A stretch of DNA of 37,973 nucleotides. Source: Spirochaetota bacterium (GTDB lineage Bacteria > Spirochaetota > Spirochaetia > Treponematales > UBA12059). Below are positions 7,878-16,656 of the stretch, piece after piece (the stretch's first letter is position 1; every line of letters starts with the position of its first letter). The notes under the pieces were generated by a model that worked only from the letters and a program-made list of their open reading frames with translations, had not been told where the DNA came from and ran no database searches. The stretch spans positions 1-37,973 of the forward strand of contig JAKPMS010000147.1 of NCBI GenBank assembly GCA_029548805.1, written 5' to 3'. The translations under genes and the position numbers were made by a program.

Positions 7878-8612
7878 TCACAGCAGTGCTTGTAGCAGTT
7901 GGGGCAGTATTGTTCCGGATTGGCCATAAATTTTGTAATCAGCCAGCCTGCTTATCGCACTGGGCTCGTAATTTATTTCAACAAAAACGGCGCCCCTGTC
8001 TCTGGCCATAAGCCCGAGGGATGCCGCCGGCTGCACCACCCCGCTGGTGCCAATGGAAAAAAATACATCGCAGTTTTGGGAAGCCAGCATGGCTTTTTCC
8101 AGCTCTGCCTCTGGCAGGCTTTCGCCAAACCATACCACATCCACACGCAAGAAAGCCCCGCATTTTTGGCAGCGGGGTGCTGCCAGCCCGTCATCGACCC
8201 AATGCCCGACCATGCCGCAGCGGCCAGAACATTTAATCCTGTGCAGGTTCCCGTGCAGCTCTATTACTGAACTGCTCCCGGCACTAGCATGAAGGCCGTC
8301 AACATTTTGTGTTATCAGGCTGAATGTTTCAAAAAGCTTTTCCATTTTTGCAAGCGAAAAATGGCCGGGGTTGGGTATGGCTTTTTCTGCCGCAGTACGG
8401 CGGTCCTTGTAAAAGTCCCACACAAGCCTGGGGTTGCGCCTGAATGCATCTGGGCTTGCAAGCTCTTCCGGATTGTACTTTGCCCAAAGTCCGCTCTGGG
8501 CATCCCTAAAAGTAGGGATCCCGGATTCTTTGGAAACCCCGGCTCCGGTCAGAACTGTTACACTTTTTGCTTTCTTCAATCTGGAAATAAATTCGCTTGG
8601 AAAAGTTATCAT
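7878..8612 (-). CDS. cobB: NAD-dependent sirtuin deacylase (class III type)
   Basis: This 244-residue cytoplasmic enzyme would remove acyl groups from protein lysines using NAD+, giving nicotinamide and O-acyl-ADP-ribose. It has the NAD-binding GAGVSKESGIPTFR (23-36), TQNVDGLH (101-108), the catalytic histidine H120 in ELHG, and four zinc cysteines (C128, C132, C148, C151). Y68 and R71 form the YxxR motif of class III sirtuins (SIRT5/CobB), which favours negatively charged acyl groups such as succinyl. Length is normal. No clear ribosome site precedes ATG 8612. It has no operon partner; tRNA-Pro with its terminator lies upstream. Confidence 0.95.
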   Translation of the reverse strand: MITFPSEFISRLKKAKSVTVLTGAGVSKESGIPTFRDAQSGLWAKYNPEELASPDAFRRNPRLVWDFYKDRRTAAEKAIPNPGHFSLAKMEKLFETFSLITQNVDGLHASAGSSSVIELHGNLHRIKCSGRCGMVGHWVDDGLAAPRCQKCGAFLRVDVVWFGESLPEAELEKAMLASQNCDVFFSIGTSGVVQPAASLGLMARDRGAVFVEINYEPSAISRLADYKIYGQSGTILPQLLQALL

Positions 8613-8638
8613 GACTTAATTGTAACATGAATACAGCC

Positions 8639-8672
8639 TGTCCGGCCATTGTTGCTAGCTCATGGCCGGACA
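8639..8672. repeat. Inverted repeat upstream of the sirtuin gene
   Basis: TGTCCGGCCAT (8639-8649) pairs perfectly with ATGGCCGGACA (8662-8672) across 12 bases. It lies 27 bases upstream of the sirtuin ATG and has no T-run, so an operator or 5' leader hairpin is more likely than a terminator. Confidence 0.45.
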
Positions 8673-8710
8673 AGCGCCATAAAGCGGCCTAAAAGGGCAG
8701 CCAGCCCATA

Positions 8711-8740
8711 AAAAAAGGGCCGTTTTACAACGACCCTTTT
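8711..8740 (-). terminator. Rho-independent terminator of tRNA-Pro
   Basis: On the minus strand AAAAAGGGTCG and CGGCCCTTTTTT form a GC stem flanked by A and T runs. The hairpin starts six bases after the 3' end of the tRNA. It separates the tRNA from the sirtuin gene. Confidence 0.8.
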
Positions 8741-8746
8741 TGCTTT

Positions 8747-8820
8747 TCGGGCAACCCGGATTTGAACCGGGGACCCCTAGTCCCCCAGACTAGTACGCTA
8801 ACCAACTGCGCTATTGCCCG
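8747..8820 (-). tRNA. tRNA-Pro (GGG)
   Basis: The minus strand folds as a complete cloverleaf: acceptor CGGGCAA/TTGCCCG with discriminator A, D-arm GCGCAGTTGGTTAGCGT, anticodon stem CTAGT/ACTAG with loop CTGGGGG giving anticodon GGG, and T-arm CCGGG-TTCAAAT-CCGGG. The 5' C is typical of tRNA-Pro. No CCA is encoded. A perfect TATAAT (8834-8829) lies just upstream, so the leader would be very short. Confidence 0.95.
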
Positions 8821-8887
8821 TTTGAATAATTATAAAACAATGATATTTGCCATAGTAAGCGCCGAAGCAGGATACTAGCATGCTTCA

Positions 8888-9700
8888 TTAAATTGTGTCA
8901 ATGAAAGGGGCAAAACACTTGTCAGGGTCCAGATCCGGGCGTATACCGGGGCGGGTCATGCAAAAATCATAGCGCAGCGGGTCATCCGGCCTTATTAAGC
9001 GGAATTGTGCACTGGCTTCCCTGGCTGCTTTAAGGTCCGTCGAGCGACGCTTGAGCAAACCCAAGCGCCTGCATGCACTGGCCATGTGGGTATCCAGCGG
9101 CACCAAAAGCAAAGCGGGATCGGCTCTTGCCCATGGGCCCGGATCAATTGCGTCTTTTCTGACCATCCATCTTAAATACAAAAAAAGGCGCTTGGCAGCA
9201 GAACCCTTGGCCGGGTCTGGCAGAAGGTTGGGCTTGAAAGGCCAGGGCGCGGCTTTCTGGACAAGTTTTACAAAACGCGATGCTGCCATGGCATAGTCAG
9301 CCTCGCTTGCCAAATGGCCGTCAAGAAAAGCGTTTTCAAGGCTGCCATGGTCCTTTTGAACGGTTCTGGCAGCACATAAAAGAGCTGCTATGTCATCAGC
9401 TCCAAAAAACCGGTATATAAAACCCGAGCTGGCTTCCCTTATTTCTTCATCTTTGAGCAAATAAAGGCTGCCGGATAATTTTGGCCCAAAAGGAGCCAGG
9501 GCAGTCAATACGGCTTTTTCTATAAGGCTTGCGTTACCCAGTGCAAGGGCAGCAGCCGCAAGTGCCGCTAGCTCAAGGTCTCTGGGCTGCCGGTATTCCA
9601 GAACTATGGCCAGAGGGTCCGGTCTTAGCCACTTTGGGTTATTGTACTGTTTATACAGGTTTTCAAGTCCGGGGCTAAGCCCTTTTATTGCCGTTATCAA
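8888..9700 (-). CDS. TIGR02757/DUF2400 family protein, function unknown
   Basis: This 270-residue soluble protein matches the TIGR02757 (DUF2400) family from end to end. Landmarks are the N-terminal RPDPLAIVLEYRQPRDLELAA, the central RLFLYLRWMVRK, the PLDTHMASACRRLGLL segment and the C-terminal PDDPLRYDFCMTRPGI. No function is established for the family, although the helical region with PLDTH recalls helix-hairpin-helix DNA repair proteins. Its ATG overlaps the stop of the upstream TPR lipoprotein gene (ATGA), so the two are translationally coupled in a three-gene operon. There is no signal peptide. Confidence 0.85.
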   Translation of the reverse strand: MITAIKGLSPGLENLYKQYNNPKWLRPDPLAIVLEYRQPRDLELAALAAAALALGNASLIEKAVLTALAPFGPKLSGSLYLLKDEEIREASSGFIYRFFGADDIAALLCAARTVQKDHGSLENAFLDGHLASEADYAMAASRFVKLVQKAAPWPFKPNLLPDPAKGSAAKRLFLYLRWMVRKDAIDPGPWARADPALLLVPLDTHMASACRRLGLLKRRSTDLKAAREASAQFRLIRPDDPLRYDFCMTRPGIRPDLDPDKCFAPFIDTI

Positions 9701-11400
9701 GGAAAGGCCAGGCCCTGCTGCAGCAATTTGTCCCTTTGACTGGCAATGTCAGGCCTGTCGGGAGCTATAGATATGGCCTGCTTTAAATAAAACCTGGCTT
9801 TCTGGTAATCCTCTTTTTTTATATAAAAATCCGATATGGCTGCAAGCGCGTCAATATTCATGCCATTTTCCACCAATGCGGAGCGCAAAGAAGAAAGCAC
9901 AGCTTCGTCATTGCCCTGGGTTCTGGATTGCAGCCAGTACAGGCTTGATCTGTAAGAGCTGCTGCCTTTTATGGCCAGAAGCCTGCCAATGAGCTGTGCT
10001 GCTTCCTGTTTTTTCCCGGAATCCAGCAATACTGTTACAGACGCAATGGCTGCAGGCTCCGATGAAGGCTCTTTGGTCCTCCACTTTTCTGCCATTTTGG
10101 CAGCTTCTGTCAAACGGCCCGCTCGGTAATATGCCTTGTACAAAGCCTCGTAGTCTGTAAAAATTATGCCGGAAGATTGTATCCTGTCAGCAATGCTGGC
10201 TGCTTTTTCATTATCGCCCTCTGCCAGGCTTGACGACAGCAAAACCCTGATGGCTTTGGGATTATCAGGGTCCAGGCTTAAAAGCCTGTCGGCTATCCTG
10301 ACTGCTTCCTGTTTTTCTTCCTTGTCCCCACCCCACATGAGCTCCGCTCCATAGCCCATCATTTCTGTATCGTCAGGGTACTTCTGCATTCCCGTTTTAA
10401 GCGCCGCAATTGCAGCTTTTCTGTCCTTGGCGTTTTCAAAAGAAGAGCGGGCGCGCAGCATTATATACAATCTGTCGCCGGGATTCAGGCTGGCATATGC
10501 ATCCAGCAATGGCGCAGCCTGTTTATATTCACCTCTTTCTACCAGCATATGGGCTCTTATCAGCAAAAACTTTGAATCCATAGGGTCAGCCAAAAGCACG
10601 GCTGTAACAAGCGGCCAGGCTTCATCCCAGCGTTTTTCCTGATATAAAGCCAATGCCCTTAAGCGCTTTACCTGGCTGTTGTCATTAAGGGAGGAGCCAA
10701 GGCTGGCCAGGGCATCCAGGGCAGCCTGCCCCTTGGACTGCTCCAGAAATATCCTGGCTCGCCCCATGCTGGCCGGGTAACAATCTGGAGCCAGGCTTTC
10801 TGCCCTGGTATAGGCAGACAGCGCGGCGCCCAGGTCTCCGGAGCGTTCCAGGGCAAGGCCGCGAACCAGCTCGGCCAGGGCTGAGGCCTGCGCAAAACGG
10901 CTGTATCGTTCCAATGCCGTCAGTGCTGCTCCGGAAGCAGCCGGGGTTTTAAGCCTGAAAATGACCAAGGACGGAAAAAGCTCATAAAGAGGGCCGGAAT
11001 CTGTTATAGCCGTACTTATTTTGCCGTTTCTGGCGTCTATAAAAGCCTTGACCAGGTTTGTATCAGGCGGCGTTATATTTATTGAAGGCAAATCAGCGGA
11101 AATTTCCGGATACACTAGTCTTGCCATTTCATAAGCAAGCCAGGCATAGGCTTTGGAATCGGATTCCGGTATGGAAGCGCCTTCTTGTGTCAGTTCCAGT
11201 ACCCGTTCCAGGGAGCCAGGGCTACCCATTGCCAGGGCATCTTCTATCTGCTTTTTTTTCTGAAGCAGCTGTGATATTTCTGATGTGGCTGAAAGAGTCC
11301 TGGCTGAGGCACTGCTAGGCTCGCTTACACAGGAAGCAAGCAGCAAAGGAGACAGAATAATAATAAAACAGCCTGCAAAAAGCCATGCCAGTTTATTCAT
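9697..11400 (-). CDS. TPR-repeat lipoprotein
   Basis: This 567-residue protein has a lipoprotein signal ending LLLASC with the lipidated cysteine at residue 24, so it should be anchored to a membrane facing the periplasm. The rest is a long array of TPR-like helix pairs. Examples are LERSGDLGAALSAYTRAESLAPD, AALKTGMQKYPDDTEMMGYGAELM and the C-terminal DYQKARFYLKQAISIAPDRPD. Such arrays act as protein scaffolds. Its start overlaps the upstream membrane-protein gene by 8 bases and its stop overlaps the DUF2400 gene by 4. Partner proteins cannot be named from sequence. Confidence 0.85.
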   Translation of the reverse strand: MNKLAWLFAGCFIIILSPLLLASCVSEPSSASARTLSATSEISQLLQKKKQIEDALAMGSPGSLERVLELTQEGASIPESDSKAYAWLAYEMARLVYPEISADLPSINITPPDTNLVKAFIDARNGKISTAITDSGPLYELFPSLVIFRLKTPAASGAALTALERYSRFAQASALAELVRGLALERSGDLGAALSAYTRAESLAPDCYPASMGRARIFLEQSKGQAALDALASLGSSLNDNSQVKRLRALALYQEKRWDEAWPLVTAVLLADPMDSKFLLIRAHMLVERGEYKQAAPLLDAYASLNPGDRLYIMLRARSSFENAKDRKAAIAALKTGMQKYPDDTEMMGYGAELMWGGDKEEKQEAVRIADRLLSLDPDNPKAIRVLLSSSLAEGDNEKAASIADRIQSSGIIFTDYEALYKAYYRAGRLTEAAKMAEKWRTKEPSSEPAAIASVTVLLDSGKKQEAAQLIGRLLAIKGSSSYRSSLYWLQSRTQGNDEAVLSSLRSALVENGMNIDALAAISDFYIKKEDYQKARFYLKQAISIAPDRPDIASQRDKLLQQGLAFP

Positions 11401-11962
11401 TTTTCATTTTATCCGTATAATCCAGTCCCAACTTTTTATAAACAAGCCTTTTTAAAGCCCAAAGTACAAGCAATACCACGCCAGAAGCTATTACGAATAC
11501 CGGCCACCACTGTACCAAAAATACCCTGAAGCTCATCTGGCTGTAACCAAAAGAAAATATCGAAAAGAACACTCCCAAAAAAACAAATGCACTGCTGATT
11601 ATTTTTACGCTTGAATTTGTTTTTCTACGCAACAAAAAATTGCTGAAAAGCATGCAAAGCCCCGCCAGAATGGTGTAAAGCGGCCAGTAACGGTTTGGAG
11701 CCAAGTCCATAAGCTGCCCTAAAAACCTCAAAGCAGCAATCGCCGCCAAAAACATAAATATGAATACGATTTTGGCCTTGGCTTTTCTTATAAGCGCTAT
11801 ATAACAACAAATGACCGATATGGTAAATATCAACAGTATTCTAAATATACTGTGAGCGGCAACACCTTTGGTCGTAAAAGCAAGCAAACCCGCACCAATA
11901 CTTACAAGTATTATTGCAAGACCAAACAGGAAATGATATGTAAAAAGCTTTCTGAATTTCAT
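11393..11962 (-). CDS. Six-helix integral membrane protein, unknown function
   Basis: This 189-residue protein has six hydrophobic helices: near residues 8-28, 36-55, 62-80, 89-108, 117-136 and 145-170. The last contains QWWPVFVIASGVVLLV, reminiscent of the LiaI/LiaF-type membrane domain (W-P-hydrophobic-G). ATG 11962 was chosen over 12007 because GGAGAACAG lies directly before it and the longer version adds a charged tail. First gene of the operon with the TPR lipoprotein and DUF2400 gene. It is divergent from the 12036 gene, so the 70-base gap must hold both promoters. Confidence 0.7.
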   Translation of the reverse strand: MKFRKLFTYHFLFGLAIILVSIGAGLLAFTTKGVAAHSIFRILLIFTISVICCYIALIRKAKAKIVFIFMFLAAIAALRFLGQLMDLAPNRYWPLYTILAGLCMLFSNFLLRRKTNSSVKIISSAFVFLGVFFSIFSFGYSQMSFRVFLVQWWPVFVIASGVVLLVLWALKRLVYKKLGLDYTDKMKNE

Positions 11963-12035
11963 CTGTTCTCCATGGATATTGTAGTCATAAAAGCGCTTTC
12001 TTGCCAACGCTTATTGCTGCATGTTATAGTCCTGC

Positions 12036-13106
12036 ATGCATTATTCCACAAAACTGCGATACTGTTTGTTTTGTTTTTATTCAATCGTTTTGGCAGCCAG
12101 CCTGCTTTTTACTGCCTGCTCCTCTCCGCGGGACTATTTTATTCCGAATTCCAATGCTGACAGGGAGCAGCTAAAGCTTTTATTCCATCTTCTTGATTCA
12201 AACAGCCTGGATTTGAATGGCCGCTATGCTACCATTCAGAAAATAAGCAGCAGCTTCATTGCACAAAAAAATTATCCGCTTCTGGTCAATTTTTTGTCAG
12301 AAATAGTGCAGAAGGAGCCCGACAGTACATACAATGCCAGCTATCTGTTGAGTATAGCATGGGCTTATTCCCAGACCAATGCCAATGAAGTAGCTGCCCT
12401 GTATTACGACAGAATTTTAAAGAATTACAATGACCTGATAATCAACGGTGAATCCATACACCGAGCCTGCCTAAGACGCCTTATAACTCTTAGCCCCGAT
12501 CCCGCCAAACGCATAGAATACAGGCGCGAGCTTCTATCCAGGTTTTCCGATACCATAGACATGGGCAAGGAACTTTTTTTGTTGGGAAATGATTACGAAG
12601 CCATTGGAGACTGGGAGTCCAGTCTTGAAGCATACCGCCGTTTCCTGTCTTCTTATGCCACGGAGGTCGAAGGCAAGCCGGACGCTTTGCAATATGCCCA
12701 GCAATTTATCGACCTGGCAACAATACGCAAGGACTGGACTTACGAAACCCTGAATGACCTGATTAACGCGGTGTCTGTAGCCATGGCCAACAACAATGCA
12801 AGGGCCCTTTCAAACATAAGGGCCAAGGTAGGCTTTTTTGCCATGGACTGGTATCAGGACAAAACAGACGGCAACAGCCAGGTTCTGTTTGATTTCAGCG
12901 CTTTTACTGCCGGTTCCAGGCTGTACCGGGACGCCAACCTTGACCCCAGTTCCAACTCAAGGGAAGCATTTCTTAGAACCTGGGGTTGGACAGAAAGAAT
13001 TTCTGTATGGTATCTGTATTTTAGAAAAGTAAACTTTCCGGCCGATCCGGAAGTACATGGCCGCTGGGAATGGGCTGGCATATATTTTGGAGAAAAGCTC
13101 CAATGA
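12036..13106 (+). CDS. Lipoprotein with TPR-like helical repeats
   Basis: This 356-residue exported lipoprotein has a signal sequence LCFYSIVLAASLLFTAC-type, with the lipobox LFTAC and cysteine at residue 28. Helical repeats follow (SIAWAYSQTNANEVAALYYDRIL; LLGNDYEAIGDWESSLEAYRRFL), typical of TPR scaffolds. The C-terminal 100 residues are not repetitive and are rich in W and Y (FFAMDWYQDKTDG; GRWEWAGIYF). No strong ribosome site is seen before the ATG, so the start is less certain. Its stop overlaps the next ATG (ATGA). Operon context with a lytic transglycosylase points to a cell-wall role, by inference only. Confidence 0.75.
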   Translation: MHYSTKLRYCLFCFYSIVLAASLLFTACSSPRDYFIPNSNADREQLKLLFHLLDSNSLDLNGRYATIQKISSSFIAQKNYPLLVNFLSEIVQKEPDSTYNASYLLSIAWAYSQTNANEVAALYYDRILKNYNDLIINGESIHRACLRRLITLSPDPAKRIEYRRELLSRFSDTIDMGKELFLLGNDYEAIGDWESSLEAYRRFLSSYATEVEGKPDALQYAQQFIDLATIRKDWTYETLNDLINAVSVAMANNNARALSNIRAKVGFFAMDWYQDKTDGNSQVLFDFSAFTAGSRLYRDANLDPSSNSREAFLRTWGWTERISVWYLYFRKVNFPADPEVHGRWEWAGIYFGEKLQ

Positions 13107-14500
13107 GCTTCAAACGCTACAGCAAAAAAGCAAAAGCAGCTTTTTTTTGTGCGGCCATGGCATGCCGCTTATATGCATTGGAAGAGCCAGTTCCGGACAG
13201 CCAAACCATGCCGGAAGCAGAAGCTGAAACCATTGCTATGGAGCAAAAAATGGCAGGAGCTTTTGATAAAAGCCAATTGGGCGCAGAAGCATTTACCAGA
13301 CCGTTAAGGCTGCTCAAGATTGACTATCCGGAGCCGAATCACCATGCCGGAGAAGAACGCTATTCGTTTGACTTTCCGTACGGAGAAGAGGTTTTTGAAA
13401 AGTTCAGGGCTGCATACCTAACAAATGGGGGCAAAGCCTGGATAGAAGCCGTTTTTGAGCGCTCAAAACCTTATGCTTCATACATATACGAACGCATACA
13501 CTATCATGGCTTGCCCGAGGAGCTTTTTTTTCTTCCCTTTATTGAATCCGAGTATTCTTCAAAAGCTGTAAGCAAGTCCGGCGCAGTAGGGCTGTGGCAG
13601 TTCATGCGCAACAGCATAGCCGGTTATGGCATGAAAATTGATGACTGGCTGGACGAGCGCAGGGACTTTAAAAAGGCTACTGATGGCGCTTTAAGAAAAC
13701 TCAAAGACAATTATGCAAGATATGGCGATTGGCTATTGGCTCTGGCTGCATACAATTCCGGAGCAGGGGCCATAGACAGGGCCATCAAATCGGGAGGCGT
13801 CAAGGATTACTGGTCTTTGCGGGACAAGGGTCTTTTATCCAAGGAAACTTCGTCATACATACCCAAATTCCTTGCGCTTGTATCAGTAGCCAAGTATAGC
13901 GGCAGAAATAATATAAAGCCGAGCTGGACCAAAGCCCTTGAATGGGAAGACATTAAAGTCAGCAGACCGGTGGACCTTGGCATGCTGGCTGAACTTTCAT
14001 CCACAGCTCTGGACCTGCTAAAAGCAGGCAATTCCGAATTGAATTATGGAGTTACCCCTCCAGACGGAATTTATTATTTAAAGGTTCCAAGAAGCAGCAG
14101 TGAAGCAGTCAAACAGGCTCTGGATTCAAACGAACGCCTTGTCAATGTGTATATCCATACCGTAGGATCAGGAGACACGGTTTCCGCCCTGGCCAGGCAT
14201 TATGGAGTGCCGGTATCCCTGGTGACCAGAATGAACCCCGGACTAAACCCTGATCTTATCAGGCTGGGCCAGCGCCTGGCCATTCCTGCTTTTAAGGAAA
14301 CTTCTCCATACAAAGCCGAACACGCTGATACCGGCAAGCTTGTATTCGGCGCTAGCTATACTGTGGTAAAAGGGGATACCCTGTGGTCCATTTCCCTTAG
14401 ATATGGAGTGCAGCCCGAGGTTTTGGCCGAACACAATAAAATGAACCTGGATTCGTTACTTCATGAAGGTATGACTCTATTGGTGCCGATAATGGAATGA
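13103..14500 (+). CDS. mltD: Membrane-bound lytic murein transglycosylase D with two LysM domains
   Basis: This 465-residue envelope enzyme should cleave peptidoglycan strands between MurNAc and GlcNAc, forming 1,6-anhydro ends. The SLT domain (about 135-245) has catalytic E148 in PFIESEYSSKAVSKSGAVGLWQFM-type sequence and the AAYNSGAGAIDRAI motif. Two LysM domains follow: VGSGDTVSALARHYGVP (about 355-400) and VVKGDTLWSISLRYGVQ (about 417-462). The N-terminal signal (AFFCAAMACRLYALEE) fits export, and possibly lipidation. ATG 13103 is preferred because it overlaps the previous stop as ATGA and has GGAG ten bases upstream. Domain order and length are normal for MltD. Confidence 0.93.
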   Translation: MSFKRYSKKAKAAFFCAAMACRLYALEEPVPDSQTMPEAEAETIAMEQKMAGAFDKSQLGAEAFTRPLRLLKIDYPEPNHHAGEERYSFDFPYGEEVFEKFRAAYLTNGGKAWIEAVFERSKPYASYIYERIHYHGLPEELFFLPFIESEYSSKAVSKSGAVGLWQFMRNSIAGYGMKIDDWLDERRDFKKATDGALRKLKDNYARYGDWLLALAAYNSGAGAIDRAIKSGGVKDYWSLRDKGLLSKETSSYIPKFLALVSVAKYSGRNNIKPSWTKALEWEDIKVSRPVDLGMLAELSSTALDLLKAGNSELNYGVTPPDGIYYLKVPRSSSEAVKQALDSNERLVNVYIHTVGSGDTVSALARHYGVPVSLVTRMNPGLNPDLIRLGQRLAIPAFKETSPYKAEHADTGKLVFGASYTVVKGDTLWSISLRYGVQPEVLAEHNKMNLDSLLHEGMTLLVPIME

Positions 14501-15354
14501 TGAAAGTTCATTTTAGGCTATCTGCCTGTTTGCCGGCATTCCTGTATTTAATGGCAGTGCAGCTGCTGCCAGCCTTAGCTGAAGGCAGCCTGTCATATAA
14601 CACAGAAATAGACTGGCAAAAAGGTATTATAAGGGTGGAAGCCGGCCTTGATATCATAAAAGCCGATATACGTCTGCCTTCCGGCAGAAAGGAAGCGGAA
14701 ATGTTACTGGACAAGCAAATTCCGTATATCGCCAGGCCTGTTGTCCACAACATTTTGGTGGATTCATACAGGACGGTGCATGACACCATAATGGACGGCA
14801 GTCTGGATTCATCCGAACTGGAGCTTTTCCTGGAATCAGGCAAAAAACTCAAGTCTTCGTTTTCTAGGGATTTGAGCAGCCTGAACAGCACTTATGAATG
14901 GCGTATTGCAGAGCTCGTCAGCCTGTATGTAAAACACAGCGTTGCCATTGAACCCGTAATACCGGATTACCATGTTCCAAGCCGGGCATACAGCGGCATT
15001 ATCATTTATGCAAAAGGAAAACTGCCGGTAAGGGGAGAACACAGGGAAGCCGGTCTGGAAGCTTGCCTTTTTCCGAAAATTTTTGATTCATCCATGAATG
15101 TAATTGTGGAGCGCAATACCATAAACCCGGCAGCGCTAAAGTCCTGGGGTCCGGTGGCATACAATAGCGGCCTGGATATGGCAGGAATAACGGACAGGGT
15201 CGGCAACGATCCATTGCGTATAATTGCCCATGAGCTTTTTGGATCAAGGAGAAGCGGCCTGGTGCTTAGCAACGAAGATGCGGGCAAATTGCTTGGCTCC
15301 GAAGCCAACCGGGAACTGTTGCGCCTGGGCCGCATAGTGCTGATCATAGACTAA
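14497..15354 (+). CDS. Exported protein of unknown function
   Basis: This 285-residue protein starts with a signal peptide ending near LPALAEG. I do not recognise the family. The mature part is mixed alpha/beta. It has YSGIIIYAKGKLPVRGE and, near the C-terminus, GRIVLIID, a pattern of short strands. The first ATG overlaps the mltD stop (ATGATG), so it is the third gene of this operon and likely works in the periplasm on the cell wall or envelope. No lipobox or C-terminal barrel signature is seen. Confidence 0.7.
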   Translation: MMKVHFRLSACLPAFLYLMAVQLLPALAEGSLSYNTEIDWQKGIIRVEAGLDIIKADIRLPSGRKEAEMLLDKQIPYIARPVVHNILVDSYRTVHDTIMDGSLDSSELELFLESGKKLKSSFSRDLSSLNSTYEWRIAELVSLYVKHSVAIEPVIPDYHVPSRAYSGIIIYAKGKLPVRGEHREAGLEACLFPKIFDSSMNVIVERNTINPAALKSWGPVAYNSGLDMAGITDRVGNDPLRIIAHELFGSRRSGLVLSNEDAGKLLGSEANRELLRLGRIVLIID

Positions 15355-15364
15355 AAAAGTCTGA

Positions 15365-16339
15365 TTATTTGAGCAAATGCCTGTAGACGGCCCAACTTGA
15401 TCTGATCAGGCTATCCGGAGAGGAATGTATGGCCTTCCATCCCAAAATGGAAGCCGCAAGCCCAGAACTGGCTATAAGCCGCGCTGGGTCTCCGGGTCTT
15501 CTGCCGTCAATTTTTGCGGCTATATCCCGCCCGGTAATACGCCTGGCGCTTTCCAGCATTTCCATAACAGACAGGCCTTCTTCCGAGCCAAGGTTTACAA
15601 CAAAACTGCCCTCTGCCCTGCCCAAGTGTTCCATGGCCTTTACATGGGCTGCGGCAAGATCATTTACATGAACATAATCCCTTATTCCGGTACCGTCTTT
15701 TGTAGGATAGTCGTTGCCAAAAATGCTAAGTTCCGCTCTTAAGCCCGCAGCCGCTTCCATAATTACCGGCAGCAGGTTGGCCGGGTTGGATTCAAGGCCC
15801 TTTACCCGCCCGTTTATATCATAACCGGCAGCATTGAAATAACGCAGAGCCGCATAGCGTATGCCTTTCAGTTTGCCGTACCATTCCAGCAGATTTTCTA
15901 TGGCAAGCTTGGTATAGCCGTAAAAATTCTCCGGCTTTACGGGATGCTTTTCATCTACGGGCAGGTATTCCGGCTCTCCGTACACAGCCGCCGAGCTGGA
16001 AAACACCATTTTGTTTATTTTGTTTTTTGCCATGGCATTCAAAATATTTATGCTGCCGGAAATGTTGTTTCTTGCATATTTTTCCGGAAGAAGCATGGAC
16101 TCGCCAGCCGCCTTGAATGCGGCCAAATGCACCACTCCGTCAAAGCCCTTTGACATGGCTGAGTCAAGAGCGCCTTCGTCCATTATGTCGCCTTTTACGA
16201 ACAGTTCTCCGCTAAAAATATTCTCATGTTTGCCGCTGGACAGGTTGTCAAAAACTGTCACTTCGTGGCCGGCGTCCATTAGTTCAAGGCATACATGGCT
16301 GCCAATATAACCGGCACCGCCAATCACTAGAATTTTCAT
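15365..16339 (-). CDS. galE: UDP-glucose 4-epimerase
   Basis: This 324-residue cytoplasmic enzyme interconverts UDP-glucose and UDP-galactose for the Leloir pathway and glycan synthesis. It is an extended short-chain dehydrogenase: NAD-binding GGAGYIGS (7-14), DNLSSG (31-36), the serine motif SSSAAVYG (114-121), catalytic Y140-x-x-x-K144, and RYFNAAGYD. Length is typical. AAAGGAC precedes the ATG. A MITE-like element ends 16 bases upstream of the ATG, so the galE promoter lies in or beyond that element. Confidence 0.96.
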   Translation of the reverse strand: MKILVIGGAGYIGSHVCLELMDAGHEVTVFDNLSSGKHENIFSGELFVKGDIMDEGALDSAMSKGFDGVVHLAAFKAAGESMLLPEKYARNNISGSINILNAMAKNKINKMVFSSSAAVYGEPEYLPVDEKHPVKPENFYGYTKLAIENLLEWYGKLKGIRYAALRYFNAAGYDINGRVKGLESNPANLLPVIMEAAAGLRAELSIFGNDYPTKDGTGIRDYVHVNDLAAAHVKAMEHLGRAEGSFVVNLGSEEGLSVMEMLESARRITGRDIAAKIDGRRPGDPARLIASSGLAASILGWKAIHSSPDSLIRSSWAVYRHLLK

Positions 16340-16354
16340 GCATAAGTCCTTTTG

Positions 16355-16479
16355 TAGTTCCCCAAAAATTATTGTTTTTCCGGATAAGCACTATATACTG
16401 TATATAACTGTCTTATCCTATACTCTATATAGTAGTGTTTTTAGTGAAAAGTGCTGTAATACCAAGCTTTGGGGCACTA
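16355..16479. mobile_element. MITE-like element, copy 1 (125 bp)
   Basis: The element is bounded by TAGTTCCCCAAA and TTTGGGGCACTA, 12-base terminal inverted repeats with one mismatch. It is about three-quarters identical to copy 2 at 24166-24289 and has no coding capacity. The internal hairpin GGATAAG/CTTATCC (16382-16388, 16412-16418) has a compensating change in copy 2. It abuts galE. Confidence 0.8.
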
Positions 16480-16493
16480 GAAATTCCTTTGGA

Positions 16494-16542
16494 TAAAAAA
16501 ATCCCTCTTTGCCAAATTGACATACAATTTTGCAAAGAGGGA
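16494..16542 (-). terminator. Rho-independent terminator after tRNA-Phe
   Basis: On the minus strand CCCTCTTTGC (from 16541) pairs with GCAAAGAGGG (ending 16503), with partial pairing of the inner bases, followed by an A then seven T residues. It ends the tRNA-Val/tRNA-Phe transcript. Confidence 0.85.
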
Positions 16543-16543
16543 A

Positions 16544-16616
16544 TGCCACCGGTCAGAATTGAACTGACGACACGTGGATTTTCAGTCCACTGCTCTACCA
16601 ACTGAGCTACAGCGGC
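16544..16616 (-). tRNA. tRNA-Phe (GAA)
   Basis: A full cloverleaf is read on the minus strand: acceptor GCCGCTG/CGGTGGC with two G-T pairs, D-arm GCTCAGTTGGTAGAGC, anticodon loop CTGAAAA giving GAA, and T-arm GTCAG-TTCAATT-CTGAC. Discriminator A; CCA not encoded. It follows tRNA-Val by 40 bases. Confidence 0.95.
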
Positions 16617-16656
16617 TTTTTTTAAGCAATAAAAGCGGACAATCCGTCGGCTTTTG

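Noticed and set aside
15348-15362. Terminator between the 14497 gene and galE
   Set aside because: AGACT-AAAAA-AGTCT is only a 5-bp AT-rich stem without a proper T-run, so it is too weak to call.
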